NCBI GenBank assembly: GCA_030037185.1
Contig: JASHRR010000063.1
Location: 1-6,149, forward strand
Origin: Xanthobacteraceae bacterium
GTDB lineage: Bacteria; Pseudomonadota; Alphaproteobacteria; Rhizobiales; Xanthobacteraceae
Direction of reading: 5' to 3'
Length of the DNA stretch: 6,149 nucleotides
How positions within the stretch are numbered: the stretch's first letter is position 1; each line of letters begins with the position of its first letter. Below are positions 1-5,764 of this stretch, piece by piece. Both the position numbers and the translations under genes were made by a program. Under the pieces are notes generated by a model. It saw only the letters and a program-made list of their open reading frames with translations. It did no database searches and was not told where the DNA came from.

Positions 1-285
1 ACTTTCGCCAAAGCCAAGTGCTGTTGGCAGACTGCGAGCGTGTGGATTTTTGCCGAAAATTGGCAACGTCAGCAGAGAAGTTCCGCCCGGGACAAAGTGG
101 CCGGGCATAAGGCATAAGGGCGGACAGCCCGACCCGTCCCCCGTCCCCGACCCCCTCAGCCTTTCGGCTCCCTGTTACCCCTCGCGAACGTGGCTCCCTC
201 CCGACCTTCCGGGCCGGCGCATTGGCTGGCGACGTGGGGTGGCCGGGATGAGTGTGTCGGGATGTGTGTCCTGGCGGGTCGAGAG
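1..285. other. Left-edge region, no confident gene
   Basis: I see no gene I can support here. One plus-strand frame is open from base 1 to a TAA at 115-117. Two minus-strand frames starting near 100-120 are open to the window edge, but none has a ribosome binding site or a recognisable product. A perfect 7-bp tandem duplication (GGCATAA) occupies 104-117. The rest is a very C-rich tract on the plus strand, listed separately, followed by GC-rich DNA leading to the terminator hairpin. Confidence 0.4.
128..155 (-). other. Putative G-quadruplex motif
   Basis: The plus strand carries five C-tracts at 128-130, 133-135, 138-142, 145-148 and 151-155. Each is separated by exactly two bases (GA, GT, GT, GA). 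The minus strand therefore has five G-tracts of three to five Gs with two-base loops, which satisfies the usual G3 N1-7 intramolecular quadruplex rule with short loops. It lies on the strand that encodes the nearby minus-strand genes, downstream of their terminator. Just upstream on that strand is a small hairpin (158-169) with a GAAA loop. The motif is seen directly. Folding and any role are inferred. Confidence 0.5.
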
Positions 286-316
286 AAAGGGGCACCCCGT
301 TGCCGGGGTGCCCTTT
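286..316 (-). terminator. Rho-independent terminator after the small ORF
   Basis: The nine bases 291-299 (GGCACCCCG) are perfectly complementary to 304-312 around a four-base loop, and the stem extends outward through AAAGG against CTTT. On the minus strand it starts only a few bases after the TGA of the small ORF (320-322) and is followed by a pyrimidine-rich tail (CTTTCTCTC). It probably ends the minus-strand transcript. A TTTCCTT tail on the other side means it could also work in the plus direction. Confidence 0.75.
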
Positions 317-319
317 CCT

Positions 320-442
320 TCAGAATAGCCGTGCGATTGTCGCTACCACCGAGGCCAGTTTCAGGTGCGAGAAACACCCCAGGCCGAGGCTGTAGGTCCC
401 ACCGCAAGGCTTACTGGCTTCGATGATAAGAAACACACCCAT
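320..442 (-). CDS. Small hypothetical protein, 40 aa
   Basis: I do not recognise this product. The ORF encodes 40 residues, starting MGVFLIIEASKPCGGTYSLG and ending VVATIARLF. An AGGAG Shine-Dalgarno (449-453 on the plus-strand numbering) sits six bases before the ATG, and a strong terminator follows the TGA directly, so it has the complete signals of a real gene despite its size. It has two cysteines (C13, C23), moderately hydrophobic ends (VFLIIEA; LASVVATIARLF) and no clear membrane span. It lies downstream of the zinc-ribbon gene on the same strand, separated by 192 nt with several possible hairpins. It could be a small regulatory or toxic peptide, a leader peptide, or an uncharacterised conserved accessory protein. 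The evidence is the start and stop signals, not homology. Confidence 0.5.
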   Translation of the reverse strand: MGVFLIIEASKPCGGTYSLGLGCFSHLKLASVVATIARLF

Positions 443-634
443 GGGTGGCTCCTATCTTCTTGCGTGAGAACCCTTTGTGTAGTCGGTTCACGCATCAGGC
501 CAGCAGTGTTTGGGGGAGGGTTCGCCTGAAGCTCAGGAAACCTGTCTGCGGATTACAAAGGGCTCTGGTTCCGCCAGCCGTGGCGGCCGTCGGAAGGTCC
601 GACCCGTCCAGCCCCGCACTTGCGTCTCAGTCTT
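443..634 (-). promoter_or_regulatory. Possible structured RNA leader of the small ORF
   Basis: This intergenic stretch holds several complementary segments. Bases 462-472 and 485-493 form a nine-pair stem with a two-base bulge, ending nine bases before the Shine-Dalgarno of the small ORF. Bases 471-478 (CCCTTTGT) are also perfectly complementary to 555-562, which competes with that hairpin or forms a pseudoknot with its loop. Bases 534-537 (CAGG) can pair with either 525-528 or 541-544, two mutually exclusive hairpins. Bases 571-576 pair with 581-586. Such alternatives are typical of leaders that control translation or termination, but GC-rich DNA yields short stems by chance, so function is inferred. 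I recognise no riboswitch or RNA family. Confidence 0.3.
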
Positions 635-944
635 TCAGTCGTCCTTGTTCAACATGTGCTCGCACCAACTGCACATGCCACCGTTGTCGTGGGCGGCGTA
701 CATCTCCGACCACGGAATGTTGCTGCCGCACCGGGTGCACTCCGGCGTCACGTACTCGTCCGTGACCTGGGTCTTGAACACATACTTCTGCTTCTCCCGA
801 CAGCAATTCGGTGCTGCCGCCGTCTGCGATGACCTTCTTGGTGATCCCGGCCGCTGCGTCGTCCAGACCTTCGCCGTTTAGAACTTCCTTCAGAAAATCA
901 CTAAATCCATCGTCTTCGAGCATCGCTTGCTTCGCTAAGCCCAT
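635..944 (-). pseudogene. Zinc-ribbon protein, frameshifted
   Basis: The ATG at 944 has a GGAG Shine-Dalgarno (952-955) seven bases upstream. The first 49 codons (MGLAKQAMLEDDGFSDFLKE onward) are in one frame. After TCG the frame slips by one, because a GGG run (796-798 on the plus strand) has one base too many. Dropping one G restores a continuous 102-residue protein that ends at the TGA at 635-637. Its C-terminal half has two CxxC knuckles, C69-TR-C72 and C91-SW-C94, with the linking segment GSNIPWSEMYAAHDNGGM, a four-cysteine zinc ribbon of the kind seen in phage and island accessory proteins. The N-terminal half looks helical. As read, translation would lose both knuckles and run out of frame to 627. 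This may be a true pseudogene or a homopolymer miscall. The function of the intact protein is unknown, and nucleic-acid or protein binding is only a guess. Confidence 0.75.
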
Positions 945-957
945 TACTCAACTCCGC

Positions 958-987
958 TGTTAACTACGGTATATGGGTATTGTTAAC
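958..987 (-). promoter_or_regulatory. Paired TGTTAAC repeats, possible promoter/operator
   Basis: The heptamer TGTTAAC occurs at 958-964 and again at 981-987, 23 bp apart, each containing the palindrome GTTAAC. On the minus strand the distal copy gives TTAACA, one mismatch from a TTGACA -35 box. The proximal copy lies 17 bp away, where a -10 box would sit, though its match to TATAAT is poor. The pair is just upstream of the zinc-ribbon gene's ribosome binding site, so it may be that gene's promoter or a regulator site. This is a weak inference from spacing. Confidence 0.3.
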
Positions 988-1044
988 CACGCTGCATGGG
1001 CATCGCAGATCGCAGTTTCAAGAAGAGGCTCAATCCGGCTCCAC

Positions 1045-1093
1045 GCCACCCATGTGCCACCCAGATCGCGCTTTTCCTGGGTGGCGGCCACCC
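1045..1093. repeat. GCCACCC repeat cluster, possible integrase arm sites
   Basis: GCCACCC occurs three times in direct orientation (1045-1051, 1056-1062, 1087-1093) and once inverted (1079-1085). The first two copies start exactly 11 bp apart, about one helical turn. The second and the inverted copy form a nine-base-pair inverted repeat (1056-1064 with 1077-1085, loop 12). The cluster ends 28 bp before the tRNA fragment. Short phased repeats beside an att core are the usual form of integrase arm-type sites. They differ in sequence from the repeats on the integrase side, so they may belong to a different element on the left. The hairpin could also serve as a terminator or protein site. Confidence 0.4.
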
Positions 1094-1121
1094 GTAAAAC
1101 CTCTTAAGCGCTTGATTTCAA

Positions 1122-1171
1122 TGGTGAGCCCGCTGGGACTCGAACCCAGGACCACTTGATTAAAAGTCAAA
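1122..1171 (-). tRNA. tRNA-Lys(UUU) 3' fragment, att core
   Basis: Read on the minus strand this is the 3' part of a tRNA. It has an anticodon arm with loop CTTTTAA (anticodon TTT at 1162-1164), a variable loop, a five-pair T arm with the TTCGAGT loop, the acceptor 3' strand CGGGCTC, the discriminator A, and an encoded CCA ending at 1122. The D arm and 5' acceptor strand are absent: beyond 1171 the sequence no longer looks like tRNA. It is therefore not a functional tRNA gene. It is best read as the duplicated 3' segment left by integration of a tyrosine-recombinase element into tRNA-Lys. Because the missing 5' half would lie to the right, the intact tRNA should be at the element's other end, outside this window. 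Confidence 0.85.
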
Positions 1172-1284
1172 TTTTTGCGGACAAAACGGGATCTAGCAGA
1201 ACCGGCTTGCTTTCACAAATGCCCGTGTTTATTGATCTTTGCACTCGACGGGACGCAACGGAATTCCGCAACATCGCGCCATTT

Positions 1285-1343
1285 TGTGTCCCCGCTGTGT
1301 CCCCAAATGCGCCGGACGCGGCAGGAGTGAAGACGGGGACACA
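1285..1343. repeat. TGTGTCCCC repeats, probable integrase arm sites
   Basis: TGTGTCCCC occurs at 1285-1293 and 1296-1304, exactly 11 bp apart, and inverted at 1335-1343. The outer copies sit in a longer inverted repeat: 1279-1294 (CCATTTTGTGTCCCCG) is complementary to 1334-1350 apart from one extra A. The group lies between the att core and the integrase start, where arm-type binding sites of a tyrosine integrase, or an excisionase or autoregulatory site for the int promoter, are expected. The repeats are seen directly. The binding role is inferred. Confidence 0.5.
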
Positions 1344-1453
1344 AAAATGGAAATTCCTACGCAAAAACAAACAAATACGCTTGCGCGCCCGGCAAAAACC
1401 GCGGCGACAGCGTTGGTCATATGCTCCTGGGTTCACAACCGATAGGAGCAAAA

Positions 1454-2800
1454 ATGCAGCAAAAACTGACGGATGCCTACCTGCAGTCGGTAAAGCCGCC
1501 CCCGGAAGGGCGGCTCGAAATCGCTGACCTCAGTTGCATCGGCCTGTCGTTCCGGATCACAAATGCCGGCGGCCGGTCGTGGTGTTTCCGGTTCCGGGAT
1601 CCGAAAACCGGAACCACGGGGCGTTTCAAGATCGGCAATTATCCCGACATTTCCCTGAAGGATGCGCGGGCCACCGCCGACAACATGCGCAAGCGTGTTG
1701 CCACGGGCGTCAATCCTACTGAGCAAAAGAAGCAGGACCGGGAAGCGGCCCGGGACCGGAGATTCGACACGCTGGCAAATCTCTATCTGACCGAGATCAA
1801 GAACACGGATTCCGACCGCTTCAAGAAGTCGGCCGACCAGGACGAGGCCGCCCTCAACAAGCACGTGCTGCCGAAATGGAAGAACCGCCGTTACGATGAA
1901 ATTGCCAGGGCCGATGTCATCGAGTTGACGAAGGGCATCATGGCCGCTGGCACGCCGATCATTGCGAACCGCGTGCAGGCGCTGATTTCCGGGGTGTTCA
2001 GCTTTGCGGTTGATTCTGACCTGCTCGACGCAAACCCGTGCTCCCGGCTGAAAAAGCAGGGACGCGAGCAAGCGGGCACCCGCGTATTGAACGACGCCGA
2101 ACTGCGGCTGTTCTGGCCCCGGATCATTCAAACGCCGATCAGTCTCAAGACAGGACAAGGCTTACGCCTCGCACTTCTGCTTGGCCTGCGCATCGGTGAG
2201 GTTGCGGCTGCCGCGCGCGCCGAATTCAGCTACCTCGACGATCCAGAGCGCGCCGGATGGCTGATCCCCGAAACGAGAAGCAAGAACGGGCGGGCGCATT
2301 TCGTGCCGTTGCCGCCGCTGGCGCGATCGATCGTGCAAGCGGTGCTGGAACTGGTGCCGCAAGATCAGCCGTATCTGTTCCCGAGCCGCAGCAATCGCGA
2401 TCAGGCGCGGCCGGCGCACGGGTTCACCATCGCGATGCGGCGGTTCGGCGAAAGCCTCGTCGGCAAGAATTTGGACGGTGCCGCGTCTTGGCAGGTGGAG
2501 CCGCCGTCCCCGCATGATCTTCGCCGGACTCTCCGCACGCGGCTGTCAATGCTGGGTGTACCGAGAGAGGATCGCGACGCAATCCTCAACCACACGCCGT
2601 CAGACGTCGGCTCGAAACATTACGACGTGTACGACCGCGCCAAGGAAAAGCGCGAAGCCCTGACGCTGTGGAATGACGCGATAGCACGAATTATCGATAC
2701 CCGGGCTCCCTCAAAGGGACGGCTGCCTGTTGACCGCTCGCGGGCCGAAGCCGCACGGCGCTTGCGGGCAGCCCGAAATTCTCACGAGGGGTCCCAATGA
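1454..2800 (+). CDS. P4-type tyrosine recombinase / integrase
   Basis: Site-specific recombinase, 448 residues, that would integrate and excise the element at tRNA-Lys. The start at 1454 is preferred over an in-frame ATG at 1421 because AGGAG (1444-1448) lies five bases before it. The N-terminal ~90 residues are the arm-DNA-binding DUF4102 domain (GLSFRITNAGGRSWCFRFRD; KIGNYPDISLKDARA). Residues ~100-200 form the SAM-like core-binding domain, and ~210-400 the catalytic domain. The active-site set is complete: R246 in GLRIGEV, K277 in TRSKNGRAH, H354 and R357 in PHDLRRT, H380 in LNHTPSD, and nucleophile Y390 in SKHYDVYD. The length is typical of the family. An arginine-rich tail of about 30 residues follows the catalytic domain. 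The stop overlaps the next gene's ATG. No clear promoter was found, but repeats upstream may be binding sites for autoregulation. Confidence 0.95.
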   Translation: MQQKLTDAYLQSVKPPPEGRLEIADLSCIGLSFRITNAGGRSWCFRFRDPKTGTTGRFKIGNYPDISLKDARATADNMRKRVATGVNPTEQKKQDREAARDRRFDTLANLYLTEIKNTDSDRFKKSADQDEAALNKHVLPKWKNRRYDEIARADVIELTKGIMAAGTPIIANRVQALISGVFSFAVDSDLLDANPCSRLKKQGREQAGTRVLNDAELRLFWPRIIQTPISLKTGQGLRLALLLGLRIGEVAAAARAEFSYLDDPERAGWLIPETRSKNGRAHFVPLPPLARSIVQAVLELVPQDQPYLFPSRSNRDQARPAHGFTIAMRRFGESLVGKNLDGAASWQVEPPSPHDLRRTLRTRLSMLGVPREDRDAILNHTPSDVGSKHYDVYDRAKEKREALTLWNDAIARIIDTRAPSKGRLPVDRSRAEAARRLRAARNSHEGSQ

Positions 2801-3234
2801 GCGGTCAAGAGGAAGACGAGTTTCGCGGTGGTTTGGAGCCTTCGCAGAGCGAGCGGGCGCACCTGTGGTCGCTGGCATTAAGCCGCCTTCATCTCCACGG
2901 AGATCCCACCAAAATAATTGAATTATTAAGGCAGCATGTTCCGCCGGGAGAGCACCAATACGAGTTCTTCGCCGACCTGCTCGATCCATCAAAGGCAGAG
3001 GACCAGTTCTGGCAGGTGACGTTTATAAAATCACGCAAGGCATTTCGAAAAAGTGACACCAACTTTGAGCTCTTAAAGGTCGGTAACAAGGTGTTAGACG
3101 CCGAGGCTGCCGGCGAAAAAAGATATGTGGCAGTAGAGCGGGTCGCTAAAGAGCTTAATAAAAGCGAGCGTTATGTCTGGAAGGCCTTGGCGCTCCTGGA
3201 GAATCCGACAAAGTTATTGGACTCTGAAGACTGA
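2797..3234 (+). CDS. Hypothetical protein with C-terminal HTH-like segment
   Basis: I do not recognise this 145-residue protein. Its ATG overlaps the integrase stop (ATGA, 2797-2800) and GAGGGG (2786-2791) lies five bases before it, so it is translationally coupled to the integrase. Residues ~37-63 resemble a helical segment with a PPGEHQYEFFADLLDP motif. Residues ~110-135 (YVAVERVAKELNKSERYVWK, then ALALLE) fit a helix-turn-helix. Parts are AT-rich (around 2911-2930 and 3155-3165) compared with the GC-rich integrase, hinting at a different origin. Coupling to the integrase and a possible DNA-binding segment suggest a regulator or a recombination accessory factor. That is inference, and the protein may instead be unrelated cargo. 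Confidence 0.7.
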   Translation: MSGQEEDEFRGGLEPSQSERAHLWSLALSRLHLHGDPTKIIELLRQHVPPGEHQYEFFADLLDPSKAEDQFWQVTFIKSRKAFRKSDTNFELLKVGNKVLDAEAAGEKRYVAVERVAKELNKSERYVWKALALLENPTKLLDSED

Positions 3235-3244
3235 ACGCGAGCAC

Positions 3245-3302
3245 CTCACTTCTGTTCAGTGAGCGGAAGGACTCCACGTCAGTTCAGTAAGAGGCACGTG
3301 CC
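3245..3302. promoter_or_regulatory. Inverted repeats upstream of the excisionase-like gene
   Basis: The 135-bp gap between the two genes holds CTCACT (3245-3250) complementary to AGTGAG (3258-3263), and a perfect 10-bp palindrome GGCACGTGCC (3293-3302) flanked by further near-complementary bases. GTTCAGT is also repeated at 3254-3260 and 3282-3288. These are candidate operator sites or hairpins controlling the downstream small HTH gene. No -35/-10 pair is convincing, and no U-run follows the first hairpin, so I do not call it a terminator. Confidence 0.3.
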
Positions 3303-3369
3303 CTCTGTCGAAGAGCATTCTATCGTTCACCGCATGCGGATCGGTTCCGCTCAATGCGAGGGACGAAAA

Positions 3370-3645
3370 ATGAGCCTCACAGACCCGTTTACAACGCCAC
3401 GCACCTCTCACGCACCGCTCGCAGCGGCGCCTGTCGCGCATCCGCTCGAGGCCGTGCCTGGTCTTACGGGGGTTCCTCGTACGAAGGTGTTCGAGGACGT
3501 CCGCAACGGCAAGCTGATGGTGCGCAAACGCGGGCGCACCAGCATCGTCGAGCACGACGAAGTGGTCCGGTACGTCAAATCATTCCCGGTCAAGCAGCCG
3601 ATCGTCGGGCAATCGGCAACGGAAATCGTCAGTGACGGCTCCTGA
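3370..3645 (+). CDS. Excisionase-like small HTH DNA-binding protein
   Basis: 91-residue protein with the layout of the excisionase/HTH_17 (MerR-like winged helix) family. HPLEAVPGLTGVPRTKVFED (residues 24-43) forms the helix-turn-helix, and NGKLMVRKRGRTSIVEHDEV (46-65) followed by VRYVKSF is the wing and recognition end, matching the family's pattern of GKL-x-x-R-x-x-GR-x-x-x-I-x-x-x-E. I chose the ATG at 3370 because GAGGGA (3358-3363) lies six bases upstream. An in-frame ATG at 3259 lacks a site and would add 37 unlikely residues. In an integrative element such a protein typically acts as a recombination directionality factor (Xis/AlpA type) and transcriptional regulator. It is followed by a terminator, closing the integrase module. 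The exact role, Xis versus repressor, is inferred. Confidence 0.75.
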   Translation: MSLTDPFTTPRTSHAPLAAAPVAHPLEAVPGLTGVPRTKVFEDVRNGKLMVRKRGRTSIVEHDEVVRYVKSFPVKQPIVGQSATEIVSDGS

Positions 3646-3678
3646 AGAGCACGAAGGTTGCCGGCCGCCTGACGCACG

Positions 3679-3716
3679 AAAAAGCCCCGTCGCTGCGAAC
3701 GACGAGGCTTTCTTTT
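3679..3716 (+). terminator. Rho-independent terminator after the excisionase-like gene
   Basis: AAAGCC (3681-3686) and CGTCG (3688-3692) pair with CGACG (3700-3704) and GGCTTT (3706-3711), with a single C/A mismatch and a seven-base loop, followed by CTTTT. The hairpin lies 35 bp after the excisionase-like stop codon. The A-run on its left side means it could also terminate minus-strand transcripts. It separates the integrase module from the DUF3631 gene, which should then have its own promoter between 3717 and 3758 or be served by read-through. Confidence 0.85.
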
Positions 3717-3727
3717 CCATCAAACCA

Positions 3728-3743
3728 CCGTGTTCGAGCACGG
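3728..3743 (+). promoter_or_regulatory. Hairpin just before the DUF3631 ribosome binding site
   Basis: CCGTGT (3728-3733) pairs with GCACGG (3738-3743), including one T-G wobble, around a TCGA loop. It ends one base before the AGGAAG Shine-Dalgarno (3745-3750) of the next gene. It could modulate translation start or simply be chance in GC-rich DNA. Confidence 0.2.
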
Positions 3744-3758
3744 CAGGAAGCATAGAAG

Positions 3759-5634
3759 ATGCAGGATTCTGATAGTCCCGATGGCCGCGGCTGGCAAGGC
3801 GGAAACGGCAGCCCCGGTGGAGACAACGACATCGCTGCCACTGTCCCCGGCGACGCTGGCGGGAGGGCCTATGGCCCCGCCAAGGATGCTGCCGGGGTGC
3901 TCGCCGAGGCCGTCAGGGCCCTGCGCACTGCCGAATCGGACCTTGGCAAGCTTCACGCAATCCGCGACGCGGCGACGGATCTGACCCGGCTTGGCGCCGA
4001 TAACGCTATTAGCGACCTGGAAGATATCGCCAGGGATGTCGGCAATCTGACCTCAATCGAAATAGGGGCTGCGCTGAGGAACAGCGCCAAGCAAGTCGAG
4101 GAAGCAGCCGCCTACGATTCCGCAGAGCTTTACGAACTCAGGCCGAAATTCGAGCCGTCCGCTGAAATCATCCGCCTCGCCCGGCTCAAGCTGATCGACT
4201 ACGAACGGGAGCGGAGCGCCGCAGCGAAGCGGCTCGGCATGCGGGCCAGTGCCCTGGACCTCTTCGTCAAGGCGCAGCGCAGCGAAGCTGCCGGCGGCGA
4301 CAATCGCCAGGGACGTGCCCTGAGGATCCCTGATGTCGATCCCTGGCAAGATCCCGTCGACGGCGCCGAACTGCTGGATGACATCACCAGAACGATCCTT
4401 CGCTACCTGGCTCTGCCGGAAAGCACGGCTCAGACCGTCGCCGTGTGGGCGGTTCACACGCACTGCTACGACGCCTTCACGATCTCGCCGCGGCTCGCGA
4501 TCACCTCGCCGGAAAAGGGCTGCGGCAAGACCACCTTGCTCGACGTCCTCTCCTGCATGGTCGCGCGGCCGCTTCCGGCCTGCAATGCCAAGGTGGCGGC
4601 CATCTTCCGCGTCGTCGAGATGACGAAGCCGACACTCCTGATGGACGAGGCCGACACGTACTTCCACGACAACGACGAGCTGCGCGGCATCCTGAACGCG
4701 GGCCACCGCAAGGGCGGCTACGTGCTCCGGTGCGAGGGGGATGACCTGGAACCGCGGATGTTTTCAACATGGGCGCCGGGCGGCGATTGCGGCGATCGGG
4801 AAGCTGCCGGACACACTCAACGATCGTGCAGTCCCGTGCCGGATGCACCGCCGCAAGCCCGGCGAGAGGATCATGTCGTTCCGCATCGACCGGACTGACG
4901 ATCTTGTGTCCCTCGCCCGGAAGGCGGCACGATGGGCGGCCGACAGTGAGGAGTTCCTCCGTAAGGCCGATCCCGACGTCGGCACCCTGTCCAACCGTAT
5001 CGCGGACAACTGGCGTCCTCTCCTCGCCATAGCCGCCGCCGCAGGCAGGGAATGGCCAGCCCGCATCCAGGCGGCTTCTGTGAAGGCGGCATCCAAGGAT
5101 GACCCGTCGACCAAGGTGCAGCTGCTGAAGGATATTAAGGCGTTTTTCAACGATCGAGGAAACCCGCATGCCGTCTTCGGCAGGGAATTGCTCGATCATC
5201 TGATCAGCATGGATGACCGACAATGGGGTGAGTGGAGCAAGGGGAAGCCGATGTCGCGGACGCAACTCTCGACGCTTCTGGCCCCCTTCGAAGTGTACTC
5301 GATTAGCGTGCGTATCGGTAACGCCACAGCCAAGGGTTACTACCGGACGCACTTCGATGACGCATTTGCCGCCTACACCCCCGATCGAGTCGTCACATCG
5401 TCACAAAGCCTGCAGGACAATGACTTCTCGAATTTCCAAAGCGCCACAACGGAAATCGATGTGACGCTTCAGAAATCGCGGTTAGCGTACAGCCGCAGCG
5501 ATTGTGACGATGTGACGGTTCAAATCCCCCCTCAAGGCACTGATGGACACCTCGACCCTTCGGAGGGGCCGGAGCCGGACGACTGGTGGCGCGAAACAGA
5601 GCCGGAAGACGAAGGTCCGGACGCGTTCGATTGA
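3759..5634 (+). pseudogene. DUF3631 P-loop ATPase, split by one frameshift
   Basis: AGGAAG (3745-3750) lies eight bases before the ATG at 3759. The first frame runs 379 codons to 4898, but only residues 1-340 look authentic. After FSTWAP the correct continuation (AAIAAIGKLPDTLNDR) is in another frame, reached by dropping one G from the GGG at 4778-4780. The corrected protein has 624 residues. An N-terminal low-complexity and helical part (1-200) is followed by the DUF3631 ATPase core. Walker A is SPEKGCGKTT (250-259, the first glycine replaced by proline as is common in this family) and Walker B is PTLLMDEADTY (D296, E297). GKLPDTLNDR and RMHRRKPGER probably supply the sensor and arginine-finger residues. 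The C-terminal part has the family's RTQLSTLLAPF...NATAKGYYR segment and an acidic tail. As read, the truncated product keeps the Walker motifs but loses the sensor/arginine region. DUF3631 proteins are common in phages and islands. A replication or helicase-type role is inferred, not proven. Confidence 0.85.
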
Positions 5635-5736
5635 TACCGCCGCGCCGTCCTGCCGAAACTGCCGGATTGTTCTACCCCTTCGACGCGGAAATCGATTAGT
5701 GGCGTACGACATCCTTGCCGCATTGCCGCACTCCCC

Positions 5737-5760
5737 GATTGTCGCTTAAAAGAGACAATC
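5737..5760. promoter_or_regulatory. Inverted repeat upstream of the toxin gene, possible TA operator
   Basis: GATTGTC (5737-5743) and GACAATC (5754-5760) are perfect inverted copies separated by ten bases and end four bases before the toxin ATG. A weak promoter can be read through it: TTGCCG (5723-5728), a 17-bp spacer, and TTAAAA (5746-5751) in the loop. An antitoxin bound here would block transcription, which is the usual autoregulation of type II modules. The rest of the 130-bp gap (5635-5764) shows nothing else I can call. The repeat is seen directly. The promoter and operator roles are inferred. Confidence 0.45.
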
Positions 5761-5764
5761 CTCG

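Noticed and set aside
1..117. Plus-strand frame open from the left edge to TAA 115-117, and two minus-strand frames open to the edge
   Set aside because: Three frames on opposite strands are open over the same short stretch, with no ribosome binding site or recognisable motif, so none can be preferred.
510..881. Plus-strand ORF opposite the zinc-ribbon gene
   Set aside because: It is antisense to the zinc-ribbon gene, whose minus-strand reading has cysteine knuckles, a Shine-Dalgarno and a natural stop.
1421..1453. Longer integrase start at 1421
   Set aside because: No Shine-Dalgarno before it. AGGAG fits the ATG at 1454, and the family N-terminus (KLTDAYLQSVKPP) begins just after that start.
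1156..1527. Plus-strand ORF between att core and integrase, and minus-strand ORFs over the same stretch
   Set aside because: They run over the tRNA fragment, the repeats and the integrase start, lack ribosome binding sites and have non-protein-like composition.
4053..4706. Long minus-strand ORF opposite the DUF3631 gene
   Set aside because: It is the antisense shadow of a GC-rich coding region. The plus strand carries the Walker motifs and family signatures.
4780..4800. Programmed ribosomal frameshifting in the DUF3631 gene
   Set aside because: No known slippery heptamer, internal Shine-Dalgarno or stimulatory hairpin is evident. A one-base insertion in GGG is simpler. Kept only as an alternative.
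4501..5352. 283-codon minus-strand ORF opposite the DUF3631 gene
   Set aside because: It has arginine- and proline-rich shadow composition and no recognisable motif. The opposite strand encodes conserved DUF3631 sequence.
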